Of a stretch of DNA of 64,000 nt, positions 24,564 through 33,549 are shown piece after piece (position 1 is the first letter of the stretch; every line of letters begins with the position of its first letter). The stretch is from Desulfocurvibacter africanus subsp. africanus DSM 2603 (GTDB taxonomy: Bacteria; Desulfobacterota; Desulfovibrionia; Desulfovibrionales; Desulfovibrionaceae), in contig NZ_AULZ01000001.1 in assembly GCF_000422545.1 (NCBI RefSeq), positions 372,001-436,000 of the forward strand, read 5' to 3'. Position numbers and translations under genes: made by a program. Under the pieces are notes generated by a model. The model was not told where the DNA came from, searched no databases, and saw only the letters and a program-made list of their open reading frames with translations.

Positions 24564-25502
24564 ATGGAAGGATTAATAGTAGCGATTGTTCTCGCGGTCC
24601 TGGCCCTCGTCATTCTGGTCAAGACAGCGGTCATCGTCCCGCAGATGAACCGTTATGTGGTGGAGCGTCTCGGCAAGTACAAAACCTCGATGGACGCGGG
24701 CTTCCACATCCTGGTCCCGTTTATCGACAAGGTCGGCTACAAGTTCTCGCTGAAGGAAACCGTGATCGATACCCCCAAGCAGTCCTGCGTGACCAGGGAC
24801 AACGTGGTGGTGGACATCGATGGCGTGATCTACATCCAGGTCATGGACGCCAAGCAGGCCGCCTACGGAATCGACAATTACCTGATCGCGGCAACCCAGT
24901 TGGCGCAGACCACGCTGCGCTCGGTCATCGGCACCTACGAGTTGGACAAGACCTTCGAGGAGCGTGAGGAGATCAACCGGAAGGTTGTGGACGCCGTGGA
25001 TCAGGCCGCCTCCAGCTGGGGCATCAAGGTGCTGCGGTACGAGATCAAGGACATAACAATGCCTCAGCCGATCCTGGAGTCCATGCAGAAGCAGATGCAA
25101 GCCGAACGCGAGAAGCGCGCGGCGGTCCTCAAATCCGAAGGCGAGCGGGAAGCCGCGATCAACCAATCCCTGGGCGAGAAGGAAAAGGCGATCAACGAAT
25201 CCCTAGGCTATCGCGAGCGCCTCAAGAACGAAGCCGCAGGCGAGGCTGCCCAGATCGAGGCGGTCGCCACGGCCACGGCCGAGGGTATCCGCAGGGTAGC
25301 CTTGGCCCTTCAGGAGAACGGCGGGCATGGCGCGGCGTCACTGCGTCTTGCCGAGCAGTACATCGAGCAGTTCGGCAAACTGGCCAAGGAAACGAACACC
25401 ATGATCCTGCCAACCAACCTGGCGGACATCGGCGGCACCGTGGCCGGTCTGACCAAGGTGCTGGACGAAGTCAGGAACAAAGGCTCCTTCAAGCTTAGCT
25501 GA
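24564..25502 (+). CDS. Stomatin/prohibitin-like SPFH domain protein (QmcA-like)
   Basis: The 312-residue protein has an N-terminal membrane anchor (IVAIVLAVLALVILVKTAVI). The SPFH domain follows, with VVERLGKYKTSMDAGFHILV, FIDKVGYKFSLKETVIDTP and QSCVTRDNVVVDIDGVIY. A Glu/Ala-rich coiled coil comes next (SMQKQMQAEREKRAAVLKSE, then repeated EKEKAINESLGYRERLKNEA). The C-terminus is LADIGGTVAGLTKVLDEV. This matches the paraslipin/QmcA group that oligomerises on the membrane. It is cotranscribed with the NfeD-like gene. Confidence 0.92.
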   Translation: MEGLIVAIVLAVLALVILVKTAVIVPQMNRYVVERLGKYKTSMDAGFHILVPFIDKVGYKFSLKETVIDTPKQSCVTRDNVVVDIDGVIYIQVMDAKQAAYGIDNYLIAATQLAQTTLRSVIGTYELDKTFEEREEINRKVVDAVDQAASSWGIKVLRYEIKDITMPQPILESMQKQMQAEREKRAAVLKSEGEREAAINQSLGEKEKAINESLGYRERLKNEAAGEAAQIEAVATATAEGIRRVALALQENGGHGAASLRLAEQYIEQFGKLAKETNTMILPTNLADIGGTVAGLTKVLDEVRNKGSFKLS

Positions 25503-25707
25503 GCAAGCTCCACGTCGCCTTCCTGCCCGGGGGATCGTCCTCCGGGCGGGACGCGACCGAGGAAATCGTGGCGCGGACCGAAGACGGACGCGTCTTAAGA
25601 TCATGGATGGCTGCGAAAGAGGCTGGCGGCTCCGCACTACTGGGAGCCAGATGGGGGAAAGAACGCTCTGTCCTGACAGGGGTCAGAATAGGAAGTATCG
25701 TGTCTAC

Positions 25708-25784
25708 TGGTGCGCCCGGAGAGATTCGAACTCCCGACCGTCGGATTCGAAGTCCGATGCTCTATCCAGCTGAGCTACGGGCGC
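25708..25784 (-). tRNA. tRNA-Arg (anticodon TCG)
   Basis: Read on the minus strand, the gene starts GCGCCCGTAGCTCAGC. The anticodon stem is TCGGA/TCCGA with loop CTTCGAA (TCG), the T arm is GGGAGTTCGAATCTC, and the 3' end GGGCGCACCA encodes CCA. A possible promoter lies at 25794-25822 (TTGACC, 17 bases, TAGCAG). Confidence 0.94.
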
Positions 25785-25835
25785 GGTTCCGGACTGCTAG
25801 CCTTGTCGCCGAGAAAGGTCAACCCAAACCAGAGC

Positions 25836-26579
25836 CTAACCCGCCCGAATGGTCTTGCCGTGGTAGCGACTCGGGTCCGCGTCCAGGATGCGGGCCAGGA
25901 AGGCCGCCGACTCCTCGGGCGTGATGAGCTCCCCGCGCTCCTTTATCTCCCAGAACACCTGACGCACCTCCTCGGCCGCGCCGCCTTCGGCTTCGCGTGC
26001 CTGCCGCTGCATGCTCGTCTCCACGACTCCGGGCCTGTAGACGATGACCGCCACGTCCGGGGCCTCGGCCGCCAGTTGGCGGGCCATGTGTTCCTCGGCG
26101 GCCTTGGCAGCGCAATAGGCCGCGATGCCCGGCTGCACAAGCTCGGCAGCGCCCGAACCAAAGAACACGGCGAAGGCCCCTTCCTTGCCTCGCATGTCCG
26201 GGACCGCCTGGCGCGCGAGCTGCCAGCCGGCCTTGACGCTGGCGGCGAAAACCTCATCGAACCGCTCCTCGGACAGCTCCCATAGATGCGGTCCGGGAAA
26301 CAGCAGCCCGGCCGCATGCACGAAGCCGTGCGGCCCGCCGGACTCGCGGGCCTCCTCCACCAGCTTGGCCGCCACGTCGGCGTCGCTGGCGTCGCCGACC
26401 ACGGCCGTGCAGCGCCTGCCCTTGGCCGTGCAGTCTTTGGCGATTTCGCCCAGCGGGCCTGCGGAGCGTGAGTTGAGCACCAGGGTCGCGCCTCGACCGG
26501 CCAGGTCCAGGGCCAGGGCTCGGCCTATGCCCCTGGATGCGCCCGTGACGATGACGGTTTTATTTTCCAGGCTTCCCAT
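25836..26579 (-). CDS. Short-chain dehydrogenase/reductase
   Basis: The ATG at 26579, preceded by GAGGAGG, gives 247 residues. Features are KTVIVTGASRGIGRALAL (the TGxxxGIG dinucleotide-binding motif), NSRSAGP and VVGDASDAD. FVHAAGLLFPG stands in place of the usual NNAG. The catalytic region shows VFFGSGAAELVQPGIAAYCA with AAKAAEEHMARQLA (YxxxK). It is a classical cytosolic SDR. The substrate cannot be told. It diverges from the M16 peptidase gene. Confidence 0.88.
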   Translation of the reverse strand: MGSLENKTVIVTGASRGIGRALALDLAGRGATLVLNSRSAGPLGEIAKDCTAKGRRCTAVVGDASDADVAAKLVEEARESGGPHGFVHAAGLLFPGPHLWELSEERFDEVFAASVKAGWQLARQAVPDMRGKEGAFAVFFGSGAAELVQPGIAAYCAAKAAEEHMARQLAAEAPDVAVIVYRPGVVETSMQRQAREAEGGAAEEVRQVFWEIKERGELITPEESAAFLARILDADPSRYHGKTIRAG

Positions 26580-26620
26580 GTATCCTCCTCGTTTGGACAA
26601 TAGGCTAAAAGGAGCCCCTC

Positions 26621-29527
26621 ATGGTTGCTGATACGTTACACGGATTCAGACTCGAAAGGGAAGCCGAGGTCGCGGAAATCTCCTCCACCGTACGGCTGTA
26701 CCGTCACGATAAGACCGGTGCGCGACTCATGAGCGTCATCGCGCCCGACGAGAACAAGGTCTTCGGCATCAGCTTCCGCACGCCGCCCAAGGACTCCACG
26801 GGCGTGGCGCACATCCTGGAGCATTCCGTGCTGTGCGGCTCGGACAAGTATCCGGTCAAGGAGCCCTTCGTTGAGCTGCTCAAGGGCTCGCTGCAGACCT
26901 TCCTGAACGCCTTCACCTACCCGGACAAGACCTGCTACCCCGTGGCATCCACCAACGTGCGCGACTTCTACAACCTCGTGGACGTATACCTGGACGCGGT
27001 ATTCCATCCGCGGCTCACGCCCGAGGTCCTGCAGCAGGAAGGCTGGCATCACGAACTGGACGACTCGGCCGGACCCATGACCTACAAGGGCGTGGTCTTC
27101 AACGAGATGAAGGGAGCCTACTCCTCACCCGACGGGCTCATATCCGAGTACTCGCAGCAGGTCCTGTTCCCGGACACGACCTATGGCCTTGATTCAGGCG
27201 GCGACCCGGAGGTTATCCCGCAGCTGACTTTCGAAGCCTTCATGGACTTCCACCGCCGCTACTACCACCCGTCAAACGCCTGGATATACTTCTACGGCGA
27301 CGACGACCCCGAGGAGCGGCTGCGCATCCTGGACCGCGAGCTTTCCGGCTACGAGCGCATCGAGACCGACTCGGCCGTGGCCCTGCAGCGGCGCAAGAGC
27401 GCGCCCGAGCGCGTGGAGAAGAAGTATGCCGCCGGCGGGGACGAGAGCCGCAGCATGGTCACGATCAACTGGCTGCTCTGCCCCACGGATAACGCCGAGT
27501 TGAACCTGTCCCTGAACATCCTGGAGCACATCCTCATCGGCATGCCCTCCTCGCCTCTGCGCAAGGCGCTCATCGATTCTGGGCTGGGCGAGGATCTGGC
27601 CGGAGTGGGCCTGGAGGGCGACCTGCGCCAGATGTATTTCTCCGTGGGACTCAAGGGCCTCAAGCAGGCCGGCCCGGAGCAGGTCGAAACCATCGTGCTG
27701 GACACCCTGCGAGAGCTGGCCGACGGCGGCATCGGCGCGGACATGATCGAGGCCGCGGTCAACAGCGTGGAGTTCGACCTGCGTGAGCTGAATACGGGCC
27801 GCTTCCCGCGAGGCCTGGCCCTCATGGTGCGCAGCCTGAGCACCTGGCTCTACGAGGCCGATCCCCTGGCGCTCATCGCCTTCGAGCGGCCCCTGCTGGC
27901 CATCAAGGAGCGCCTGGCCGACCGCGAGCCCGTCTTCGAGTCGCTGCTGCGCAGCCGTTTTCTGGACAACCCGCACCGCGTGACCGTGCTGCTTTCGCCC
28001 GATGCCAAGCTGGGCCAGGAGCGCGAGGATCGCGAGAAGCGCCGCCTGGACAACGCCCTGTCGGCCATGGGCGAAACCGAGCGCCAGGCCGTTGTGCGCG
28101 CCAACGAGGAATTGCACGCCCGCCAGGAAGCCCAGGACTCGCCCGAGGCCCTGGCCACCATTCCGCGCCTGGCCATCGCGGATTTGCCGCGCGAGAACAC
28201 GCGCATCCCCTGCGACAAGGAAACCCTGGCCGGCATCCCGACCCTGCTGCACGACCTGCCCACCAACTCCATCGCCTACGTGGACGTGGGCCTGAACCTG
28301 GCCGCGCTGCCGCAGGCCTACTTGCCCTGCGTGCCGCTCTTTGGCCGAGCCCTGCTGGAGATGGGCACCAACCGGCGCGACTTCGTTGCCCTGACCCGGC
28401 GCATCGCCAGCCGCACGGGCGGCATCGATCCCGCGCCCTTTGCCGGCAGCATGGAAGGCTCGCCCCTGGCCGTGCCCTGGCTGTTCCTGCGCGGCAAGGC
28501 CATGGTCGACAAAACGCAGGACCTTATGGACCTTCTGGCCGAGGTGCTCCTGGAGGTCCGCCTGGACGACCAGCAGCGCTTCCGCAAGATGGTTCTGGAA
28601 GAGAAGGCCAGGGCCGAGCAGCGCGTGGTGCCCTCGGGACACATGGTGGTGGCGACGCGCCTCAAGGCTGGGCTCACGCCCTCGGGCTGGGTCGCGGAGC
28701 AGTTCTCGGGCGCGGAAAACCTGTTCTTCCTGCGCCGCCTGGCCGAAGCCGTGGACAACGACTGGCCGCGCGTGCTGGCGACCCTGGAAGAAATGCGCTC
28801 GCTGCTCGTGCGCCGGGACAACATGATCCTCAACGCGACCATGGACGCCGCGAGCTGGGCCAAGGCGCGCAAGGCCGTGGGCAGCTTCGCCTCGGCCATG
28901 CCCCAGGGCCGCGCCGAGGCCGCGCCGCTTGAGCCCAAGCCGCTCCTGCCGACCGAGGGGCTGACCATCCCGGCCCAGGTCAACTACGTGGGACGCGGCG
29001 CAAGCCTGACCGAAGCGGGATACGACATCACCGGCGGCGATATCGTGGTGGCGCGCTGGCTGCGCACGGCCTATCTGTGGGACCGCGTGCGCGTGCAGGG
29101 CGGGGCCTACGGCGCTTTCTGCCTGCTGGACCGGCTGAACGGCACCATGGTCATGGCCTCCTACCGCGATCCGAACTTGGAGCGCACTCTGCGCGTGTTC
29201 TCCGAGGCCGCCGACTTCCTGCGAGACCTGAAACTGGACAAGGACGAGCTGACCAAGGCCGTGGTGGGAGCCATCGGCGACTTCGACGCCTACCAGCTCC
29301 CGGACGCCAAGGGCTTCACATCCCTGTCCCGTCATCTCCAGGGCATCACCGAAGAACGCCTGCAAGAGGTGCGCGAGGAAATCCTTGCCTCCACGGCTGG
29401 CAGCTTCAAGCGCTTCGCCGATGCCGCCGCCATCCTGCGCGACGCCGGCCGCACCGTGGTGTTGGGTCGCGAAGACGTCCTGACTGCGCTGAAAGAGCCT
29501 GAGTTGACGCTGACAAAGGTGCTTTAG
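26621..29527 (+). CDS. M16C zinc peptidase, presequence protease (PreP/Cym1)-like
   Basis: The 968-residue protein has the inverted zinc motif HILEHSVLCGSDKYP (HxxEH) near residue 65. FVELLKGSLQTFLNAFTYPD and KTCYPVAS follow. NEMKGAYSSPDG carries the distal Glu typical of PreP. Two M16 halves and the hinge region give the full family length (about 970). The family makes closed clam-shell peptidasomes that degrade short peptides. There is no signal peptide, so it is cytosolic. AAAGGAGCCCCTC precedes the ATG. The stop codon is the edge of a small repeat element (29525-29638). Confidence 0.93.
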   Translation: MVADTLHGFRLEREAEVAEISSTVRLYRHDKTGARLMSVIAPDENKVFGISFRTPPKDSTGVAHILEHSVLCGSDKYPVKEPFVELLKGSLQTFLNAFTYPDKTCYPVASTNVRDFYNLVDVYLDAVFHPRLTPEVLQQEGWHHELDDSAGPMTYKGVVFNEMKGAYSSPDGLISEYSQQVLFPDTTYGLDSGGDPEVIPQLTFEAFMDFHRRYYHPSNAWIYFYGDDDPEERLRILDRELSGYERIETDSAVALQRRKSAPERVEKKYAAGGDESRSMVTINWLLCPTDNAELNLSLNILEHILIGMPSSPLRKALIDSGLGEDLAGVGLEGDLRQMYFSVGLKGLKQAGPEQVETIVLDTLRELADGGIGADMIEAAVNSVEFDLRELNTGRFPRGLALMVRSLSTWLYEADPLALIAFERPLLAIKERLADREPVFESLLRSRFLDNPHRVTVLLSPDAKLGQEREDREKRRLDNALSAMGETERQAVVRANEELHARQEAQDSPEALATIPRLAIADLPRENTRIPCDKETLAGIPTLLHDLPTNSIAYVDVGLNLAALPQAYLPCVPLFGRALLEMGTNRRDFVALTRRIASRTGGIDPAPFAGSMEGSPLAVPWLFLRGKAMVDKTQDLMDLLAEVLLEVRLDDQQRFRKMVLEEKARAEQRVVPSGHMVVATRLKAGLTPSGWVAEQFSGAENLFFLRRLAEAVDNDWPRVLATLEEMRSLLVRRDNMILNATMDAASWAKARKAVGSFASAMPQGRAEAAPLEPKPLLPTEGLTIPAQVNYVGRGASLTEAGYDITGGDIVVARWLRTAYLWDRVRVQGGAYGAFCLLDRLNGTMVMASYRDPNLERTLRVFSEAADFLRDLKLDKDELTKAVVGAIGDFDAYQLPDAKGFTSLSRHLQGITEERLQEVREEILASTAGSFKRFADAAAILRDAGRTVVLGREDVLTALKEPELTLTKVL

Positions 29528-29638
29528 GGCCTGTTAACGCTATATAAGAACAAAAGCTATTATAGCGCGTTACGTTTGAAGCAATTTCCCTGGGCCCTTA
29601 TCTTCATTCATAAACTGCTTTAGTGTGAACAGGCCCTA
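29525..29638. mobile_element. MITE-like element with 11-bp terminal inverted repeats
   Basis: TAGGGCCTGTT (29525-29535) and AACAGGCCCTA (29628-29638) are perfect inverted ends of a 114-base, AT-rich segment. Between them the sequence has another inverted pair (AACGCTATA and TATAGCGCGTT). It is non-coding. The outer TA on both sides could be a TA target duplication. Its left end coincides with the stop codon of the peptidase gene. Confidence 0.5.
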
Positions 29639-29764
29639 GAGCATTTTGCTTTTGAAAATGCTCTGCAAGCCATGCGTCGGCATGGCTTGCCGCCGCGTAG
29701 GCGTAGGCGCAATTCACTTGCGCCGTCAACGCCGGAGCGGGCGTCTTAAAAGCAATCTGCTCTA
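29637..29764 (-). repeat. Structured intergenic repeat, copy 5 (inverted)
   Basis: This is the same unit as copies 1-4 but in the opposite orientation, ending TCTTAAAAGCAATCTGCTCTA on the plus strand at 29764. It abuts the MITE-like element, sharing its terminal TA. Confidence 0.85.
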
Positions 29765-29769
29765 GGATA

Positions 29770-29792
29770 GCGGGAGGGCGCCGCCCTCCCGC
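29770..29792. repeat. Short GC hairpin after repeat copy 5
   Basis: GCGGGAGGGCG pairs with CGCCCTCCCGC around the centre of this stretch. A second hairpin-prone block, AAAGGGGCTCGGCCCCTTT, follows at about 29804-29823. No coding potential is seen. Confidence 0.4.
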
Positions 29793-29854
29793 ACCCACCC
29801 GCCAAAGGGGCTCGGCCCCTTTGGAAACCCGCTTTTTTGTATTGGAAATAGGCA

Positions 29855-29887
29855 GGGGGCCGGTGATGCCGGCCCCCCTTTATTTTT
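29855..29887 (+). terminator. Intrinsic terminator
   Basis: GGGGGCCGG (29855-29863) pairs with CCGGCCCCC (29869-29877) and is followed by a T-rich run (TTTATTTTTT). It ends transcription from the peptidase gene side before the peroxidase gene. Confidence 0.8.
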
Positions 29888-29992
29888 TGCCTGATCCGTG
29901 CCGCGTGGCATCGACAACGTTGCGGAACAGTGTTGAGTCGAGCGCTCAACCAGGATATTCTGGGACGAAGCAAACCTGAGCGGAGGTTATCC

Positions 29993-31108
29993 ATGAAACT
30001 CCTATTCCTTGCACTTCCCTCCGTATATAGGCTAGCCGCCTTTGTCGGCGTCGGCATTGTCCTGGGCGCTGTTCTCGCACCCGGCACGGGTTTGGCTCAA
30101 AAGACAATGCAACAGGAAGCCGCGGCTATCTTCCGGCCCATCCCCGAAAATCCGCCCAAGCTGCCCGGAAATATCGTCACGCCCGTAAAGGTCGAGCTTG
30201 GCCGGCTGCTCTATTTCGACCCGCGCCTGTCGGCCTCCCAACTCATAAGCTGCCAGACCTGCCACAACGTAGGCCTGGGCGGAGCGGATCTCCAGGAGAC
30301 CTCCATCGGACACGGCTGGCAAAAAGGACCGCGCAACGCCCCCACGACCTTCAATTCCGTTTTCAACGTGGCCCAGTTCTGGGACGGTCGTGCCAAGGAC
30401 TTGGCCGAACAGTCCAAAGGTCCGGTTCAGGCTGCCGTGGAGATGAACAATACCCCCGATCGAGTGGTGGCGACTCTGGCCAGCATCCCCCAATATGTGG
30501 ACCTCTTCGCCAAGGCCTTTCCCGGACAGAGGAACCCCGTGAGCTTCGAAAACATGGCCCAGGCCATCGAGGCCTTTGAGGCTACTCTGCTCACCCCCGG
30601 CTCACCGCTGGACGCCTTCATCACCGGCGACGAGTCAGCCTTGACGCCCACCCAGCAGGAAGGGCTGCGCCTGTTCATCGACAGCGGCTGCTCCGACTGC
30701 CATTACGGCATCAACCTGGGAGGCATGGGCTATTATCCTTTCGGCGTGGCGGAGGCCCCAAGTGAGGATGTCCGCCCCACCAACGATACCGGCCGCTTCG
30801 TGGTCACCAACACAGCCAGCGACAAGTACGTATTCAAGTCGCCCATTCTGCGCAATGTGGCCATCACCCAGCCCTACTTCCACTCGGGAAAGGTCTGGCG
30901 GCTTCGGGACGCGGTGCAGATCATGGGCTCCAGCCAGCTTGGTTTCGAGCTTGAGGGCAAGGATGCCGATATCATCACAGAATTCCTGAAAGCGCTAACC
31001 GGCAAACAACCGGAGGTGGCCCATCCCATCCTGCCGCCCTCCACCGAAAGCACGCCCAAGCCGATGACGCAACTGCTTCCCGAAAAGGAATCCGGCAAAA
31101 AGGGTTAG
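29993..31108 (+). CDS. Di-heme cytochrome c peroxidase (CcpA/MauG family)
   Basis: The ATG at 29993 (GGAGG ten bases upstream) gives 371 residues with a signal peptide (FVGVGIVLGAVLAPGTGLAQ). Two c-type heme sites are present: ISCQTCHNVGLGG and CSDCHYGINLGGM. Other family motifs are GRLLYFDPRLSASQLISC, GQRNPVSFENMAQAIEAFEA, and the C-terminal KSPILRNVAITQPYFHSGKV. It reduces hydrogen peroxide in the periplasm with electrons from small cytochromes. Length is normal for the family. It is monocistronic. Confidence 0.92.
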   Translation: MKLLFLALPSVYRLAAFVGVGIVLGAVLAPGTGLAQKTMQQEAAAIFRPIPENPPKLPGNIVTPVKVELGRLLYFDPRLSASQLISCQTCHNVGLGGADLQETSIGHGWQKGPRNAPTTFNSVFNVAQFWDGRAKDLAEQSKGPVQAAVEMNNTPDRVVATLASIPQYVDLFAKAFPGQRNPVSFENMAQAIEAFEATLLTPGSPLDAFITGDESALTPTQQEGLRLFIDSGCSDCHYGINLGGMGYYPFGVAEAPSEDVRPTNDTGRFVVTNTASDKYVFKSPILRNVAITQPYFHSGKVWRLRDAVQIMGSSQLGFELEGKDADIITEFLKALTGKQPEVAHPILPPSTESTPKPMTQLLPEKESGKKG

Positions 31109-31846
31109 ATATCACGCGTGCTAAAGGGCGGGCCAGTGCCGGCTTGTGGAGCAGCCCTGCTGGCCATCTCGTCACTCCCCAGGGGACACGCCAGGACTCA
31201 CTCGATTGTCACCCGCTCATTTTGGAGCGCACTCGAATTAACGAGAACCGCTTGCGGATTTTCCTGCATTGAGCATTGCCATTCACTGTTTGATGTCTGA
31301 CTCGAGGTGGTAGACCATCTTGTCTTCGGTCGAGGCTTCTTCGTAGTTGACCCACTTGAAGTCGGTCTGACGAATGAGCCATTGGATGACTTCCGCATGG
31401 CTTTTCGGAGTACCGGGATAGTCCACGACCTCAGAGAAAACATGTCCGAAAATCGTTATCTCAACAGCGATCTTCATCAAGCCCCCTTACTTTCTTATTA
31501 ACCTTCCTCAGCAGCACTGCATTTTGCGCGGAATAGGCCGTTGATTTCAATCTAAGCCATAATAATCTTGCAGCATATATCACCGCACAATTTGGCCAAT
31601 AAGCTTGTCTGCTCATTAACTATTAGCGAGATTGATTTCGTATTCTCTTAGCTTAAAATATATAGCCATGTTCATCTGCCGGAGAGCCTACCATTTTTAT
31701 GTAATGCTTACCCCTACAAATGCTATCTGTATCCCGCATGCGCGCTGTCCTCGCCTGCCTGCGCACGCTTCTCTCCCAGCAGGGGAGCGCCGAGCGAGCA
31801 ATACAAGGAGGCCAGCTGCGAGGCTTACTTGGGGGTCGTGGGGTGA
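31109..31846. other. Intergenic region, mostly without genes
   Basis: Apart from a small possible gene at 31283-31477 I see nothing coding in this 740-base stretch. It is AT-rich from 31500 to 31720. From 31847 it runs into the cytochrome c3 remnant. Confidence 0.5.
31283..31477 (-). CDS. Small conserved-looking protein of unknown function
   Basis: This 64-residue frame starts at an ATG with AAGGGGG four bases upstream. It reads MKIAVEITIFGHVFSEVVDY, then HAEVIQWLIRQTDFKWVNYE. It has balanced composition, predicted beta-beta-alpha character, no signal peptide and a codon use like a real gene. I do not recognise the family. It lies alone after the peroxidase gene. Confidence 0.5.
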   Translation of the reverse strand: MKIAVEITIFGHVFSEVVDYPGTPKSHAEVIQWLIRQTDFKWVNYEEASTEDKMVYHLESDIKQ

Positions 31847-32032
31847 GCCTGCACCGCCTGCCACCACATCTGGGACGGCTCCGGCGAAGTCGAGGGATGC
31901 TCCACCGAAGGCTGCCACGACGATCTGGCCAGCCGCGGCGAGGTCAATTTCTATGTCCACGCTTTCCACACCAAGGCCAGCGAGATGAGCTGCGTATCCG
32001 CGCACTTTTCGTCACCGCGATACGCATCCTGA
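31847..32032 (+). pseudogene. Truncated cytochrome c3 remnant
   Basis: The frame from 31847 encodes [20 protein letters not shown], then EGCHDDLASRGEVNFYVHAF, nearly identical to the intact protein encoded at 19003-19149. A TGA lies immediately before (31844-31846), so there is no start or signal peptide. After the Cys codon at 31991-31993 the sequence jumps to the part of the parental locus beginning near 19348. This removes hemes 3 and 4, the stop and the terminator. The frame ends at TGA 32030-32032. Only the first two heme motifs (CTACH, CSTEGCH) survive. Confidence 0.85.
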
Positions 32033-32120
32033 CTTAAAGCGTGGGCAATTCCCTGATCCTGGAGCATAAGAGCCGGGAAGGGCTTCGCCCTCTACAGATC
32101 CCTCCCATCAGGGAACACAG
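32033..32120 (+). repeat. Duplicated flank of the cytochrome c3 locus
   Basis: The stretch GGGCAATTCCCTGATCCTG and AGAGCCGGGAAGG follows the same order as at 19385-19440. So the duplication runs beyond the gene into the 3' flank and the CCCTCCCAC hairpin repeat. Confidence 0.7.
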
Positions 32121-32139
32121 TCCCCTCCCTGCCTGACAG

Positions 32140-33117
32140 CTAAGCCTGGAGCATGCGTCTAGCCCAGGCCCGGCCAGTGGATTGGCCTACCTCGATTTGT
32201 ACGCGTTCAAGCGGCAGGTGGATGGTGAAGGCCGCGCCCAGGCCCGGTTCGCTGTTCACGCTGATGGCGCCGCCCAGCTCGTTCATTATGCGCAGAGAGA
32301 TGGACAGACCTAGGCCCGTGCCCTGGCCAGCCGGCTTGGTGGTGAAGAATGGGCTGAAAAGCTTGTCGCGGTGCTCGGGAGCGATGCCAGCCCCTGTATC
32401 GCGAATCTCGATAAGCACATGATCCTCGCGCAGGGCAGTGGTGACGAAGATCTTGCCGCCGTCCCTGACGGCCTGGGCCGCGTTGGAGAGCAGGTTGAGC
32501 ACTACCTGGCGCAAGCTGGGGCCGTCGGTGATCACCTGCGGGATCCCCGCGCAGTACATGCGCACCAGGCTCACGCCAGCCATGGCCGTCTCGCGCTCCA
32601 CGAGCACGACCATGTCCTCCACGAGCCGGTTGATGTCCACAGGCTGGTCCACGGTGCCGCGCTTGCGCGCGGCCTGGAGCATGCCCTGGGTAATGCCGCC
32701 GCAGCGGCCCACCTGGATTTTGATCTGCTCCACGCTCTCGCGGATCTCCTCGGCCTGGGGCGTGCCGGCCAGAGCCGAGCGGTCCACGAGCAACCCGATG
32801 ATCTCGGCCTCCTGGCCGATGATCATCATGGGGGTATTGATCTCGTGGGCCACGCCCGCGGCCAGCTCGCCGAGCACGGCGAGTTTCTGGGCCTGGAAGA
32901 GCTGCTCGCCCATGTCCCTGCGGTCGGCGCTCATGCTCCGCCAGGCGCGCAACAGCCTGCGTGTGGAAAGGATCACCAGCAGGGCTGCGAAAATTGCCAC
33001 TGGCAAGGCCAGCTCCGGCTCCAGCCAGGCCGCGAGCAGGCAGCAGCCCAGGACCGCCAAGGGAAGGGCCTTCCCGTGCAGGAGAATCGAGGGATGTGCG
33101 TTGTCGCCGCTGCCCAT
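32140..33117 (-). CDS. Sensor histidine kinase (short, membrane-bound)
   Basis: The 325-residue protein has two N-terminal membrane helices (LPLAVLGCCLLAAWL and LALPVAIFAALLVIL) with almost no periplasmic loop. The dimerisation domain has LAAGVAHEINTPMMIIGQEA (phosphorylatable His) and the HATPase domain has NLLSNAAQAVRDGG (N box), IRDTGAGIAPEH (G1) and [20 protein letters not shown] (G2). With no sensory domain it probably works with other signalling proteins in the cluster. It is third in a minus-strand operon after the kinase at 33550 and the receiver at 33141 (gaps of 23 bases). Confidence 0.92.
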   Translation of the reverse strand: MGSGDNAHPSILLHGKALPLAVLGCCLLAAWLEPELALPVAIFAALLVILSTRRLLRAWRSMSADRRDMGEQLFQAQKLAVLGELAAGVAHEINTPMMIIGQEAEIIGLLVDRSALAGTPQAEEIRESVEQIKIQVGRCGGITQGMLQAARKRGTVDQPVDINRLVEDMVVLVERETAMAGVSLVRMYCAGIPQVITDGPSLRQVVLNLLSNAAQAVRDGGKIFVTTALREDHVLIEIRDTGAGIAPEHRDKLFSPFFTTKPAGQGTGLGLSISLRIMNELGGAISVNSEPGLGAAFTIHLPLERVQIEVGQSTGRAWARRMLQA

Positions 33118-33140
33118 GACCGCCTCTCTGATTCCGAACG

Positions 33141-33527
33141 CTAGCCGCCGCGCGACAGGACGCGGCGCTCGTGGGCCTTGAGGATGCGCTCCAGCAGGTC
33201 GTCGATCTTGAATGGCTTGAGCACATAGTCAAAAGCGCCGTGGCTCATGCCCTCGATGCCCGACTTCACCGAGCCGTGGCCCGTGAGCATGATGACTTCG
33301 GAGGATGGATGATGCTTCTTGATCTCCTTGAGCGTCTCGATGCCATCCATGCCCGGCATGCGCACGTCGAGCACCACCACGTCATATTCCTTGCGGTCCA
33401 GGGCCTTCAGGGCCTCGCGGCCGCTACCCACGCCGTCCACATCGAGATTGCGCAAGGTGAAGCGTTTGATGAAGAGTTGGCGAAAGTCATGTTCGTCGTC
33501 CACAATAAGCACTTTGACCCGTTCCAT
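33141..33527 (-). CDS. Single-domain response regulator (CheY-like)
   Basis: The 128-residue receiver has VKVLIVDDEHDFRQLFIKRF (acidic pocket), VVVLDVRMPGMDGIETLKEI (phospho-acceptor Asp in LDV), IMLTGHGS and YVLKPFKIDDLLERI (Lys). It has no output domain. It sits between two histidine kinases, so it may relay phosphate between them or to the AAA+ regulator. An AGGAGG site precedes the ATG. Confidence 0.93.
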   Translation of the reverse strand: MERVKVLIVDDEHDFRQLFIKRFTLRNLDVDGVGSGREALKALDRKEYDVVVLDVRMPGMDGIETLKEIKKHHPSSEVIMLTGHGSVKSGIEGMSHGAFDYVLKPFKIDDLLERILKAHERRVLSRGG

Positions 33528-33549
33528 GCTGTGCCTCCTGCGGACCGGC

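Noticed and set aside
27272-29365. 697-residue open frame on the minus strand
   Set aside because: It is wholly antisense to the well-supported M16 peptidase gene, has a His/Gln/Gly-rich composition typical of a GC-rich shadow frame, and shows no motifs.
31632-31988. 118-residue open frame covering the cytochrome remnant
   Set aside because: It is in a different frame from the heme motifs and encodes a low-complexity product; the c3 reading frame is the one with homology.
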